A stretch of DNA of 64,000 nucleotides from Lewinellaceae bacterium (GCA_020636325.1 JACJYC010000008.1:62001-126000), one strand, 5' to 3'. Shown: positions 45,653 through 54,664, counted from the first letter of the stretch. Numbers and translations: made by a program. Notes: generated by a model from the sequence alone, not told the origin.

Positions 45653-46813
45653 TTAGATGTTGTTGACGAGCTGACCTTCATAGAGGTCCTGATAGCCTTT
45701 TGTAACCAATTTGTCACCGGGTTTCAAGCCGCTGAGAATCTCAATCTGATCGCCGTAAAGTTCGCCCAGCGTGACCTGGACCCTTTTGGCCATTTTCTTA
45801 TCGCCTTCATTTTCCATGAGGTACACGTACTTGCCTTCGTCGTCGGACTGAACGATGTTGACCGGAATGACGATGGCGTTGGCGTTGGAGTGGTTCAACA
45901 CTTTGGCCGTAGCCGCCATATTGGGTTTCAGGCCTGCTGTTGAAGGCAGTTTGCATTCGGCGGTAAACCCTCTGGAAGCGGCATTGACCGACTGGCTGAT
46001 CCGGCTGATGGTGGTTTTGAAGGATTTGCCGACGGCCGGGATCTCAACAAGCACTTCGGCGCCGGGTTTCACTTCCGAGCTGTAATTCTCCGGGATGTCC
46101 ACATGCACGGACAGATCGTTGTTATTGATGATCTGGATCTGCGGGCCGGTGGGGCCTACGCCGCTGAACAATTCGCCGGGTTTGATATTGACAATTTCGG
46201 CGATACCGCTCTGATCAGCATATACGAGGTAGGTTTTGAGTTGTTCCTCCTGTACGGCGATCTGGCTTTCGAGCGCGTCTACGTTGTTCTTGGCGTTGAG
46301 CAGCTGCACTTCGGTGCCGATCTTCTGGTCCCAGAGTTCCTTGGTCCGGTTGTAGAGGTCTTTCGCGAACCGGAGCTGGGTTTTCGACGCCTCGATGGAT
46401 TGTTTCAGCACCTGGTCGTCCAGTTTCAGGATGAGCTGGCCTTTTTTCACAAACTGGCCTTCTTTGATGAGGACTTCCTTGACGTAACCGCCCATGCCGT
46501 TGCGGGGGGCCACATACGAGATATTCTCCGAGCTTACCGTCCCTTGGAGGTCGATATAGGATTCGAATCCTTCGGGGGCAATTTCGGCGATAGCGATCAG
46601 TTTGGGCTGGATGGCCTTGGAGGGGTCCAGTTGGATGATCTCTGCTTCCAGCGCGGCAATCTGGTTCGTCAATTGGGTTTGCTGTTGCTTCAACTCGGCC
46701 AGTTTGGCGTTTTTGGCGGCTAGTTCGTTGCCGGAAACGGCGGAAGGTTCATTTTTCCCGCACCCGGACATAAGGAGGGCGAGAAGGATGAATACACCTA
46801 GGCTGTTCTTCAT
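45653..46813 (-). CDS. RND efflux periplasmic adaptor lipoprotein
   Basis: Membrane-fusion protein linking pump and outer-membrane channel. The lipoprotein signal MKNSLGVFILLALLMSGC gives Cys18. A short coiled coil (residues 30-70) precedes the split lipoyl domain (SYVAPRNGMGGYVKEVLIKEGQFVKKGQLILKLDD and AEIVNIKPGELFSGVGPTGPQIQIIN), a helical hairpin between them, and the beta-barrel/MP domains (SEVKPGAEVLVEIPAVGKSF, GDQIEILSGLKPGDKLVTKGYQDL). It lies 27 bases after the TolC gene and 39 before the pump. Confidence 0.94.
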   Translation of the reverse strand: MKNSLGVFILLALLMSGCGKNEPSAVSGNELAAKNAKLAELKQQQTQLTNQIAALEAEIIQLDPSKAIQPKLIAIAEIAPEGFESYIDLQGTVSSENISYVAPRNGMGGYVKEVLIKEGQFVKKGQLILKLDDQVLKQSIEASKTQLRFAKDLYNRTKELWDQKIGTEVQLLNAKNNVDALESQIAVQEEQLKTYLVYADQSGIAEIVNIKPGELFSGVGPTGPQIQIINNNDLSVHVDIPENYSSEVKPGAEVLVEIPAVGKSFKTTISRISQSVNAASRGFTAECKLPSTAGLKPNMAATAKVLNHSNANAIVIPVNIVQSDDEGKYVYLMENEGDKKMAKRVQVTLGELYGDQIEILSGLKPGDKLVTKGYQDLYEGQLVNNI

Positions 46814-46840
46814 GGTATAAGGTTGAATTTTTATTAGCGG

Positions 46841-48247
46841 TTATAATTTACCCAATGATTTATTGAGGGCAATTCTGGCAATATAGCAGTCGTACAAGGC
46901 CTGAAAATAGGAACCTTGTGCGCGTTGCAGGTCGGTGTCGGTCTGGATCAGTTCCAGGCTGGACCCCAGGCCGGCTTCGTATTTCTTCTTGGTGGTTTCG
47001 AATACTTCGCGGGCCAGGTCGGTATTCCTTTGCTGCACCTCGAGATTGAGCAGGGCATTGCGCAGGGAGTTCCTGGCTATATCCTGTTCCATGTCGATGG
47101 CTCGTTTGAGCTGGCCGAGCTGGTTGTCGACCTTGATGACCTTCAACCGGGCTTGTCCGATCTTGTTCTTGCGCTGGAACCCGTCGAAGATCGGCTGGTT
47201 GATGCTGATGCCGATCAGGCCGGTAGTGTACCAGAACCAGGGGCTGCCGCCCGGAGGTGCGAAATCGGGGTTGCGCTGGCCGGCCCGTTGAAGCTGGTAG
47301 AATGCGGCCACTGTCGGCAGGATGGAAGACTGTTGCCGTTGCAGGTCGAGTTCCTGCAGTTTTCTGGCGGTGTTCAGCAAGGCGATCTCACTGCGCAGGT
47401 TATAATCGAAGCCGGTATTCTCTGCTACGAGGAGCCCTTTCAGCTCGTCGGGTTGGAGGGTTTCGGTGAGGCGGATCTCATCGGAAACGGGGATGCCGAT
47501 CGTGTTTTTGAGCAGGTCTTCGCTGATCTTGATGGCATTGGTCATCTGGTTGATGGCCGTTTGCGTGTTGTTCCGGCTGACGGCCAGCTTGTCGATGTCC
47601 AGTTTTTCGGCGAAACCGCTTTTGAACATTTGGGTCATTTCGTTGCTGAGCTGGTCGAGCCGTTGCGAGGTCTCCTCCATGATCCGCTTTTGCTCCTGTG
47701 CGATCAGGACGGAGTAGTAGGCCTTCTGCACGTTTTCCCGCACTGCGTTTTCGGAAACCGCAATATTATCGCGGGCAAATTGCAGGACCGTTTCCTTGGC
47801 TTTCAGCGCGATGAAGATATCCGGCTGGAAAAGGAGCTGGTTGACGGCGAGGCCGAATTGAAAGTTCAGCGGGGCCACAAAGCTGATGGCTTGCGAACTG
47901 GTGGTGGCGCTGTTGGTGGAGATCGGATTGCCGCTGCCGTCCTTGACGCCTTCGTCCTGCAGGACCTGATAAATTGGGTAGTTGGAGTTGGGAAACTGGA
48001 TCTGCGGCAGGTTGGTGTAGTAGGAACCCTGGCCGGAGGCCGTGATCTGGGGATAGGTGGCGCCGGTGACCTCTTTGTTGTTGAGGTACTGGATCTGCTC
48101 GTCCAGTCTCAGGTTTTTCAGGTCTTCGGCATTTTGGAGCGCCAGGTTGACGGCTTGTTCCAGACTGAGTTCGTGTACGGTTGACTGCCCGAAGGCGAGG
48201 CGGCTGGAGGCGAAAACAATCAGGGTGAAGATGATATTCAGTCTCAT
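46841..48247 (-). CDS. TolC-family outer-membrane efflux channel
   Basis: Outer-membrane exit duct of the efflux operon and its first gene. The start at 48247 (MRLNIIFTLIVFASSRLAFGQ) gives a signal peptide; an ATG at 48259 adds four residues. The 468-residue protein shows the duplicated outer-membrane efflux repeat, with long helices (ENVQKAYYSVLIAQEQKRIMEETSQRLDQLSNEM and LNLEVQQRNTDLAREVFETTKKKYEAGLGSSLELIQTDTDLQRAQGSYFQALYDCYIARIALNKSLG). Promoter -7 box and a hairpin lie just upstream. Confidence 0.93.
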   Translation of the reverse strand: MRLNIIFTLIVFASSRLAFGQSTVHELSLEQAVNLALQNAEDLKNLRLDEQIQYLNNKEVTGATYPQITASGQGSYYTNLPQIQFPNSNYPIYQVLQDEGVKDGSGNPISTNSATTSSQAISFVAPLNFQFGLAVNQLLFQPDIFIALKAKETVLQFARDNIAVSENAVRENVQKAYYSVLIAQEQKRIMEETSQRLDQLSNEMTQMFKSGFAEKLDIDKLAVSRNNTQTAINQMTNAIKISEDLLKNTIGIPVSDEIRLTETLQPDELKGLLVAENTGFDYNLRSEIALLNTARKLQELDLQRQQSSILPTVAAFYQLQRAGQRNPDFAPPGGSPWFWYTTGLIGISINQPIFDGFQRKNKIGQARLKVIKVDNQLGQLKRAIDMEQDIARNSLRNALLNLEVQQRNTDLAREVFETTKKKYEAGLGSSLELIQTDTDLQRAQGSYFQALYDCYIARIALNKSLGKL

Positions 48248-49088
48248 GGATGTTTCCAATTGTTTAATGCGTTTTTCAAATTCAGGGGTTTGTCAGAACA
48301 GGCCGAATGCAGCGCGCCGTTTTGACGGCGCGAAGGTAACAAAGTTAACCAGCCCGGTACGCAAGGAAAACTTTTAAATAGCCGGATGGTTGCCTGGAAT
48401 CGGCGAACTGCGCATATGCTTCGACGATTGCGGCGGGGAATAGTGTCAGTTTAACACCAAGTGGTCATAGTGAGTTCCAAAAATACGGTTATTTTTTTGT
48501 AAACAGTACATTTTGTTTGTAAATATTTTTAATAGACACGAAAATTTGTTTCCGGATTCTTAAGCCCGCAAGCCTGCCTGCGGTCCGTCGCCAAAGGCTT
48601 TGGCCGCCGGTGACCGGCAGGCAGGGATTGAGAAGCCTGAAGATGGCGCCCCACGCAAGTCGGAGACTTGGGGGTAGCCGCATCGAGGCGCAGCCTCTCG
48701 CGGGCGGTTTTTTGGATTCTTAAGCCTGTAGGGATTGAGAAGCCTGAAGTTGAAATGGAATGATGAATGATGATATAGGATTGTTGAAGTAAAGAAACCA
48801 ACGGGCGGATGTCTTTTCAACGGACGCTTCCATCCAAAATCAGACCCTGACCGCCGTAGCCTGGAGCGAAGGCGGTAATCATGTAATCAGCTGTCGTCAA
48901 TCAAAACCTATCCGATCCGGCTTACCAATCGGCCTGTCCTTGGGGCCAGGCTCGCTTAGTAATCCTTCCGCCCGGCTTACCGTCCCCCGCCCGACGAAGC
49001 CTCGGCGTAGTCGGGCACCATCCACCATCCACCGTCCACCGTCTTCAAAAAATACCCTATATTTACCCCAAAACAAGTACGACGACCC
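48248..49088. repeat. 841-bp intergenic repeat region
   Basis: Contains the efflux promoter at the left. Then 48553-48645 and 48714-48752 share GGATTCTTAAGCC and GGGATTGAGAAGCCTGAAG blocks, the first copy enclosing a long palindrome with arms CCTGCCTGC and GGCAGGCAGG. Two REP-like palindromes follow at 48851-48876 and 48989-49018 (the latter with 11 of 13 pairs, GCCCGACGAAGCC against GGCGTAGTCGGGC). CCACCAT/CCACCGT heptamers lie at 49018-49041. Open frames on the minus strand here are repeat-derived. No gene is supported. Confidence 0.75.
48313..48347 (-). promoter_or_regulatory. Efflux operon -7 box with a perfect inverted repeat at the start site
   Basis: TAACTTTG on the minus strand (complement of 48340-48347) resembles the Bacteroidota -7 element, though a clear -33 at the right spacing is missing. 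CGCGCCGT at 48313-48320 pairs with ACGGCGCG at 48325-48332 across TTTG. It lies exactly where transcription would start, so it is either an operator or a 5' mRNA hairpin. Confidence 0.45.
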
Positions 49089-50816
49089 ATGATTGCCGGC
49101 AAACCACCCGTGCTGTTGCTGCTGGTCAGCGCCCTCTTCCTGTTGGCCTTTTTCCCGGATAGCGAACCGCATTATCCGCGCGATTATTTCCATTCCCCCA
49201 TCAAAGGGCCTCTGCTGCTGGCCGGTACGTTCGGCGAGCTGCGGCCCAACCATTTCCACAGCGGGATCGATATCAAAGGGGGGATGGGCGTGCCGGTTTA
49301 CGCCGCCGCCGACGGGTACGTATCCCGCATCAAAGTGGATGCCTCCGGGTACGGCAATTTTCTGCAGATCACGCACCCCAACGGCTATTCCACCTGCTAC
49401 GCCCACCTGAATGCCTTTATTCCGGAAATCCGGGAATTTGTCCTGAGCCACCAGCGGGCGGATGAAAAATTTGAGGTGGAACTGTTTCCACGGGCGGACC
49501 AGTTCCCGGTCTACCAGGGCGACCTGATCGCTGAAATGGGCAACACCGGCGGCTCGCAGGGGCCGCATCTTCACTTCGAGATCCGGGAAACCGAATCGGA
49601 GATCCCGCTGAACCCGCTGCTGTTCGGCCTGGATGTGACCGACAACCAGCCGCCGCGCATGCACCAGCTCAAAATGTACTGGCTCAATGACCGCCGCGAG
49701 GACCTGGGTGAAAACCTCTTTTCCCTCATCCGCAAAGGCAGCGGATACGGCATCAAGGGGGATACGCTGCTGGCCCCTTCCGACCGGGTCGGCTTTGCCC
49801 TCAAGGTATACGACCATATGAACTACGTCAGCAACTGGAACGGGATCTATTCCCTGGATGTGTTCAAAGGCGACAGCCTGATCTACAACTTCACCCTCGA
49901 CAAATTCTCGTTTGACGAAACCCGGTACCTCAACGCACATCTCGATTACGACGCCTATCGCGAGGATCGGGCGTATTTCAACCGCTGTTACGCTTTGCCG
50001 GGCAATCACCTGTCCATTTACCGCCATGAAAAGAATAACGGGGTGGTGACCCTGTCCCGGACAAAGGCCGTCAAAATGAAAATGGTAGCGAAAGACGCCG
50101 ACGGGAATGCCTCCGTTTTGGAATTCTGGGTCCGCCAAAAGGGCGATCCGCCTGTCCGGCCGGAGAAAACCTACAACTATTTCCTGCCGTACGACGAAGC
50201 CAGCATCGTCGACAATCCGTCGGTGTACCTCTATTTCCCGGACAGCACCCTGTACCAGGACCTCTACATGGAATACAACTTTTCAACCGACCATTCCGAC
50301 AATATTTACTCTTCCGTTCACCATATCCACGACGCGGCCGTACCTGTCAACCGGTATTTTGACATCGCCATCCGGGCGACTTCAATGCCGGAAAATTTGC
50401 GGGACAAAGCCTTTATCGCCTATTGCGGCGCCGGCAATTACGTGCTGAACTGCGGCGGCAAGTGGAACGAAAAGGGTTTTCTGGAATCAAAGGCCCGCTC
50501 GCTGGGCGATTATTGCATCATGACCGACCTGACGCCGCCCACCATCCGCCCCGTGAATTTCAAATACGACATGCGCAGGTCGGGCAGCATGAGCTTCCGC
50601 ATCGACGACAATTATCCCACTGCCGGCAACGTACCCGGCCTGGATTTCCACGCCACCATCGACGGCCAATGGGTGCTGATGGAGTATGACGCCAAACGGG
50701 ACCGGATCACGCATACTTTTTCCGGAAACCTGCCTTCGGGTAAACACAACTTGCGGTTGGTGGTACGGGATGCGGTTGGAAATGAGCGGGTGTTGGAGGA
50801 GGAATTTTTACGGTAG
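49089..50816 (+). CDS. M23-family zinc metallopeptidase (LytM)
   Basis: Exported peptidoglycan endopeptidase or LytM-type factor of 575 residues. A hydrophobic N terminus (MIAGKPPVLLLLVSALFLLAFF) is a signal or anchor. The LytM domain is close to the N terminus, with His57-x3-Asp61 (HSGID), His106 and His160-Leu-His162 (GPHLHFEI) as zinc ligands, all present, so it should be active. The remaining about 400 residues look beta-rich (LKVYDHMNYVSNWNGIYSLDVFKGDSLIYNFTLDKFSFDET...) with a final Ig-like NLPSGKHNLRLVVRDAVGNERVLEEEF. This arrangement is common in Bacteroidota. The partner substrate is the cell wall. Confidence 0.93.
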   Translation: MIAGKPPVLLLLVSALFLLAFFPDSEPHYPRDYFHSPIKGPLLLAGTFGELRPNHFHSGIDIKGGMGVPVYAAADGYVSRIKVDASGYGNFLQITHPNGYSTCYAHLNAFIPEIREFVLSHQRADEKFEVELFPRADQFPVYQGDLIAEMGNTGGSQGPHLHFEIRETESEIPLNPLLFGLDVTDNQPPRMHQLKMYWLNDRREDLGENLFSLIRKGSGYGIKGDTLLAPSDRVGFALKVYDHMNYVSNWNGIYSLDVFKGDSLIYNFTLDKFSFDETRYLNAHLDYDAYREDRAYFNRCYALPGNHLSIYRHEKNNGVVTLSRTKAVKMKMVAKDADGNASVLEFWVRQKGDPPVRPEKTYNYFLPYDEASIVDNPSVYLYFPDSTLYQDLYMEYNFSTDHSDNIYSSVHHIHDAAVPVNRYFDIAIRATSMPENLRDKAFIAYCGAGNYVLNCGGKWNEKGFLESKARSLGDYCIMTDLTPPTIRPVNFKYDMRRSGSMSFRIDDNYPTAGNVPGLDFHATIDGQWVLMEYDAKRDRITHTFSGNLPSGKHNLRLVVRDAVGNERVLEEEFLR

Positions 50817-50832
50817 AAATTTCTGGTGATAT

Positions 50833-51182
50833 TTACATCTTTTTAATCCTTATCCTCCCTGGTTGTATCACTGTAAATGAGCCAATTAACGAATCTCCCA
50901 ATTGTTTAATAACTTGGGAAACGATCTCGGCTTTTTTTAAGGAAGGAAGTTCATAAAGCCGGTTTAATATGATTCCTGAATGAGCCATTTTATTTCGGTA
51001 CGCGAGATCTCCAAAATCCTTATCGCTCGTCATTATATCCGGCTTTCTCCATTTGAAAAGGAAAGAATTTCTTCATCCACAATTCCCGGGGATAATTCAG
51101 CTATATATAAAACATCGTGGCCATCTTGCCGTAATCTAGCTACAATCTGTTCATCGACCCCTTCATCAGTTACGAATTTCAT
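50833..51182 (-). pseudogene. Frameshifted DUF5615-family PIN-like toxin
   Basis: Two pieces of one protein lie in different frames. From the ATG at 51182 the frame reads MKFVTDEGVDEQIVARLRQ and on through DVLYIAELSPGIVDEEIL to a stop just after ESRI. The second piece resumes as MTSDKDFGDLAYRNKMAHSG to the stop at 50833. Removing one TA from the ATATAATG sequence at about 51031-51036 rejoins them as ESRIMTSDKDFG. DUF5615 proteins have a PIN-like nuclease fold and pair with DUF433 antitoxins. The start overlaps the stop of an antitoxin remnant (ATGA). Confidence 0.8.
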
Positions 51183-51247
51183 ACTGCAATCGGGTAAACG
51201 CGTTCACCTTTCAGGGCATCGGCAGCAAAAGCCAGGGCCCCAAACAT
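51179..51247 (-). pseudogene. 3' remnant of a DUF433-like antitoxin
   Basis: The short frame MFGALAFAADALKGERVYPI ends in TGA that overlaps the toxin ATG, the coupling usual for DUF433/DUF5615 pairs. Only about 22 residues remain; the rest is cut off 17 bases from the stop codon of the neighbouring ATPase gene. The family assignment rests on position and the AALxFAAD-like ending, so it is tentative. Confidence 0.5.
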
Positions 51248-51263
51248 GACCAAAAAACAATCG

Positions 51264-52454
51264 CTAAAAGATATCCACCGGATTCATACTCAGAAATTCT
51301 TCAACCTGAATTCCCGTTTGTCCAACCAGTAGTATCCTTGCTTCTGGAAATCGCTGTTTAAACATTTTGGTTCCTGCCGATTTTTGAATATTACCGCTTT
51401 TTACCTCAATTCCCAGGACCTGATTTCTGTTTCGCAAAACAAAGTCGATTTCAGCGTTGCCTTCAGACCAGTAAAATACTTCAAAATTCTCCGTCAGTGC
51501 GAAATTAAGCAAATGGGCGCCAATGGCGGATTCTACCATTCTTCCCCACAGGTCGGGTTTGACAGCGGCTCGTTCGAAAGACTCTGTCATTTGTGCACTG
51601 ACAAGCGCCGTATTATAAGGCATGAGTTTGGGGCTGGACGATCTCTGGCTGATTTTGTTTGGGGTAAATTTTTCTAATCCCGTCAATAACCCTGCAGTTC
51701 CCAACAATTGAAGATAGTGGGAAAGCGTGGTTGTATTTCCTGCATCCAGAAGTTGCCCGAGCATTTTGTTATAGGATAAGATTTGCCCGGAATAAGCGCA
51801 TCCCAAATCAAACAATCGCCGCATAAGTGCCGGCTTGTCTACTCGGGTGAGCATCAGGATATCCTTCGAAATGCTTGTTTCTACCAAGGCATTTGTGATG
51901 TATTGTTTCCACCTCGATTCATTTGAAATCAAGTCTGTGGCCCCAGGATAACCGCCAAACCAGATAAACTGATTCACGGTCACACTGAAGGCTTCTTTCA
52001 TTTCTTGATAAGACCAATGCGGGATATGCGTAATTTCAAAACGCCCGGCTAACGACTCAGTTAGACCCTGTTGCAGCAAAAGTCTGGAGGATCCCAAAAT
52101 CAGAATTTTTATAGGGAGGCGGTTTCTGGTATCGGCATCCCATTGGGCCTTTACTGCTTCACTCCAATTTTCGATTTTCTGAATTTCATCGATAACCAAA
52201 AGGAATGAATCAGCACCGGATTGTTTCCATTTTAATCTTGCTGTTTCCCATTGCTGCTCCAACCAGATATTATCAGATGGCAGAGCGCCGTCTGCCGCTG
52301 CAAAATGGTGCGGAAGACTTGTTGTCTCCACCAATTGCAGCGCGATAGTCGTTTTACCCACCTGCCTTGGGCCGGCCAAAACCTGAATAAAACGACGAGG
52401 CTCGGCAATCCGTTTTTGCAACAAAAAATATTGACTGCGATAGTATTTTTTCAT
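51264..52454 (-). CDS. AAA ATPase with DUF4143 and PD-(D/E)XK-like C terminus
   Basis: ATPase of 396 residues of the ATP-binding/DUF4143 type. Walker A is GPRQVGKTT (residues 28-36), Walker B is FLLVIDEIQKI (about 105-115), and sensor-like ILGSSRLLLQQGLTESLAGRFEITHI follows. A winged-helix-like region lies near residues 210-270 (RLFDLGCAYSGQILSYNKMLGQLLDAGNTTTLSHYLQLLGTAGLL). The end contains AEIDFVLRNRNQVLGIEVKSG, the E...D...EVK pattern of restriction-endonuclease folds. The family is abundant and its function is not established. Two tandem palindromes sit directly before the start codon. Confidence 0.9.
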   Translation of the reverse strand: MKKYYRSQYFLLQKRIAEPRRFIQVLAGPRQVGKTTIALQLVETTSLPHHFAAADGALPSDNIWLEQQWETARLKWKQSGADSFLLVIDEIQKIENWSEAVKAQWDADTRNRLPIKILILGSSRLLLQQGLTESLAGRFEITHIPHWSYQEMKEAFSVTVNQFIWFGGYPGATDLISNESRWKQYITNALVETSISKDILMLTRVDKPALMRRLFDLGCAYSGQILSYNKMLGQLLDAGNTTTLSHYLQLLGTAGLLTGLEKFTPNKISQRSSSPKLMPYNTALVSAQMTESFERAAVKPDLWGRMVESAIGAHLLNFALTENFEVFYWSEGNAEIDFVLRNRNQVLGIEVKSGNIQKSAGTKMFKQRFPEARILLVGQTGIQVEEFLSMNPVDIF

Positions 52455-52456
52455 AT

Positions 52457-52500
52457 TTTACTCAATAAACTGAGTAAATTTACTCAATAAACTGAGTAAA
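52457..52500 (-). promoter_or_regulatory. Two tandem identical palindromes before the DUF4143 ATPase gene
   Basis: TTTACTCA-ATAAAC-TGAGTAAA occurs twice back to back, at 52457-52478 and 52479-52500, both perfect. The nearer copy is two bases from the ATG at 52454. Identical, abutting 22-bp dyads at this place look like an operator for a dimeric regulator, perhaps the ATPase itself through its winged-helix region (inference). Confidence 0.7.
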
Positions 52501-52599
52501 AGCGTATTTTTTTACACAAACCATGCATTTATTCGCGAGTAGCGCCTTGTTCTCATACTCAACGGCATCCGGCAAAACCGCCCGCTTATGCTCCCATCC

Positions 52600-52752
52600 G
52601 CCGAATTGACGCCGCAGGCGTTACGCAGTCGGGCTCTCACTCTCTCACCCTCTCACTCTCTCACCCTCTCACTCTCTCACTCTCTCACCCTCTCACCCTC
52701 TCACCCTCTCACCCTCACCCTCTCACCCTCTCACCCTCTCACCCTCTCTCTC
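52600..52752. repeat. CTCTCACC octamer array with REP-like start
   Basis: A short palindrome-like element (52602-52640, CCGCCGAATTGACGCCGCAGGCG) leads into more than twelve units of CCCTCTCA/CTCTCACC type at 52635-52752. On the minus strand each unit contains GTGAG, so TGA recurs in all frames. The array overlaps the 3' end of the glycosyltransferase gene. Confidence 0.85.
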
Positions 52753-53682
52753 TACCAACCCCGTATACACCATCCCCACCCGCTTGGCCGCCTTCCTGAA
52801 GGTGTCGATGAGCCAGTTCTCGATGTGATAATTTTTGGAAAATGCCAGTTTGAAGGAGTTCTTTACCAGGTCGATAAAGGTAAGCGCCAGACCGGTGACG
52901 GCGATCAGGAACAGGTGAAACCCGCCCGATCCGGTCATGCCGCTGCGGATCTTGTCGCGGCCGTGCGCGAAGGCGGACTGGAAGAACCAGTCGATCCGGA
53001 GCTTGTGCGGGGCCACGGCGTGGTCGATCACCAGGTCGGGGTCGTAGCCGATCAGCAGGCCCTCGGCGCGAAGGCGGTTCTGTAGCTCGGTCTCCTCGTT
53101 GTAGCCTACCACGTTGCCGCGCATGCCGATAGCAGTATTGAAGCCGTTGAACCGCTCCAGGATATCCTTGCGCATCACCATCACGCAGCCGAAGGCGTGT
53201 TCGTCGCCGGTGAGCGTGGCGATGGTCTTGTGGCGGTAGCGGCTGCTGGCGTAGCGGTCCTGGTACCAGGCGGGTTTGCCGAACGGGTACCACGGGATAT
53301 CGAGCCCGCCGAAGAAGGGATAATCCGTGTTTTCGGTCATCCAGACGGCGCGTTCCACAAAATCAGGGCGGGCCTTGGCGTCGTCGTCGAGGTAGGCGAT
53401 CCAGGGTGCGCGCGCTTCCCGGTAGCCTGTATTGCGGGCAAAGCTCAGACCCACCTGTTTTTCCAGGCAGTAGCGGAATTCGACCCCGGTTTTACCTTGA
53501 AAACTCCTGACCACTTCAGCCGTGTCGTCCGGAGAATTGTTGTCGACGACCAATACCTCAAAAAGGTCAGCCGGCGCCGTTTGCCGGGTCAGGGATTCCA
53601 GGCACAGCTTCAGCAGGTCGCTGCGGTTGTAGGTGCAGATGACAACGGACAGTTTCGGCTCAATTCTGGAAGAAGTACTCAT
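52723..53682 (-). CDS. Family 2 glycosyltransferase; 3' end inside a repeat array
   Basis: GT-A fold transferase of about 319 residues. The start at 53682 (MSTSSRIEPKLSVVICTYNRSDLL) overlaps the DUF4340 gene by 23 bases. The nucleotide-binding segment EVLVVDNNSPDDTAEVV, the DXD-type LDDDAKARPDFVE and the acceptor region GMRGNVVGYNEETELQNRLRAEG are present. A C-terminal hydrophobic helix (LFLIAVTGLALTFIDLV) suggests membrane association. The last residues, EREGERVRG, are encoded by the octamer array, so the native end has probably been replaced. Sugar donor and acceptor are unknown. Confidence 0.9.
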   Translation of the reverse strand: MSTSSRIEPKLSVVICTYNRSDLLKLCLESLTRQTAPADLFEVLVVDNNSPDDTAEVVRSFQGKTGVEFRYCLEKQVGLSFARNTGYREARAPWIAYLDDDAKARPDFVERAVWMTENTDYPFFGGLDIPWYPFGKPAWYQDRYASSRYRHKTIATLTGDEHAFGCVMVMRKDILERFNGFNTAIGMRGNVVGYNEETELQNRLRAEGLLIGYDPDLVIDHAVAPHKLRIDWFFQSAFAHGRDKIRSGMTGSGGFHLFLIAVTGLALTFIDLVKNSFKLAFSKNYHIENWLIDTFRKAAKRVGMVYTGLVEREGERVRG

Positions 53683-54661
53683 AGGCCCACAGCACTTTTT
53701 TGAGCAGGACGTTCTGCACCACCATAAAATCGCCGGTACTCGACAGGCAGTTGAAGCGTTCCACCACTTCTTCACGTTTGCCGGTCGTGGCGTTCTCAAC
53801 GATCGTCGGATCGCGGGGATAAAACCGGGCCGACCGGGTATTGCCCTTCGTGTCCGTCAGCATGATCTCGCAGAAGGGGATCATCTTGTCCAGCGAATCC
53901 CGGTTGGGGTTCTTGTTCTGGTAGGTTTCCGCGGAAAGGTGGGCAAACCCGATGAGGTAGGCTTCAATGGCGCCGTCGCGCAGCGGCCTGGCGATCTGCG
54001 GCGTGATCTCGTAAAAGGGATACAGCGCAAATTCGTCGCCCTTGCGTTCGATCCTGAAGGATTTGTCGCGTTGCAGGGGATATTCCACCGACAGGGCCTG
54101 GATGTCCTCCAATTGGGTGGAAAACACGGCCCGGTCGCGCCATTCGTCGCCGGCGAGGTTGTAGCGGAAACGCAGGTTGCCTTCCCACCCCGGCAGGTGG
54201 GCCACGTAAGGCTGTTCGAACCCGTCGCGGAGGATGAAGGTACCGCGCTCATCGGAGGTGGAGCCGCCGATATAATAGGACATGACCATTTTGTCCTGTT
54301 TGTCGTAGATCTCAACCTTGAGCCCGTCGGTGGCCAGGCTGTTGATGATGTTCTTGGACATGGGGGCCGGCGGCTGAAATTTCATTTCTACCCGGCGGAT
54401 AGCGTCCAGCAGGTTGTCCATGGCATTCTTGCGGGCGCGGTATTTGCCGTCGAACTGCCAGTAGCCGTTCTTGCGTTCCAGCAAGGTTTTTACGCCATAA
54501 CGGTCGGCAATGAAGATCTTGTAAATGGAAGCGGTATCCGGAACGGCAAAGGTCCGTTCGGCAGCCAGGCGGCTCATGTTATCGGGTTTGGCTGAAATGT
54601 ACCAGATCGCAGCTATGCCCAGCAAAATGAATGCAAGCAGTAAAAAGAGCGTTTTTTTCAT
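53660..54661 (-). CDS. DUF4340 domain protein, gldG-linked
   Basis: Membrane-anchored protein of 333 residues. One N-terminal helix (MKKTLFLLLAFILLGIAAIWYI) is followed by the DUF4340 region with FKIFIADRYGVKTLLERKNGYW-like strands, YYIGGSTSDERGTFILRDGFEQPYVAHLPGWEGNLRFRY and a second related unit around ALSVEYPLQRDKSFRIERKGDEFALYP. DUF4340 genes commonly follow GldG/ABC-type auxiliary genes, and here it starts three bases after gldG. It may be an extracytoplasmic subunit of the same transporter (inference). Confidence 0.87.
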   Translation of the reverse strand: MKKTLFLLLAFILLGIAAIWYISAKPDNMSRLAAERTFAVPDTASIYKIFIADRYGVKTLLERKNGYWQFDGKYRARKNAMDNLLDAIRRVEMKFQPPAPMSKNIINSLATDGLKVEIYDKQDKMVMSYYIGGSTSDERGTFILRDGFEQPYVAHLPGWEGNLRFRYNLAGDEWRDRAVFSTQLEDIQALSVEYPLQRDKSFRIERKGDEFALYPFYEITPQIARPLRDGAIEAYLIGFAHLSAETYQNKNPNRDSLDKMIPFCEIMLTDTKGNTRSARFYPRDPTIVENATTGKREEVVERFNCLSSTGDFMVVQNVLLKKVLWAYEYFFQN

Positions 54662-54664
54662 GTC

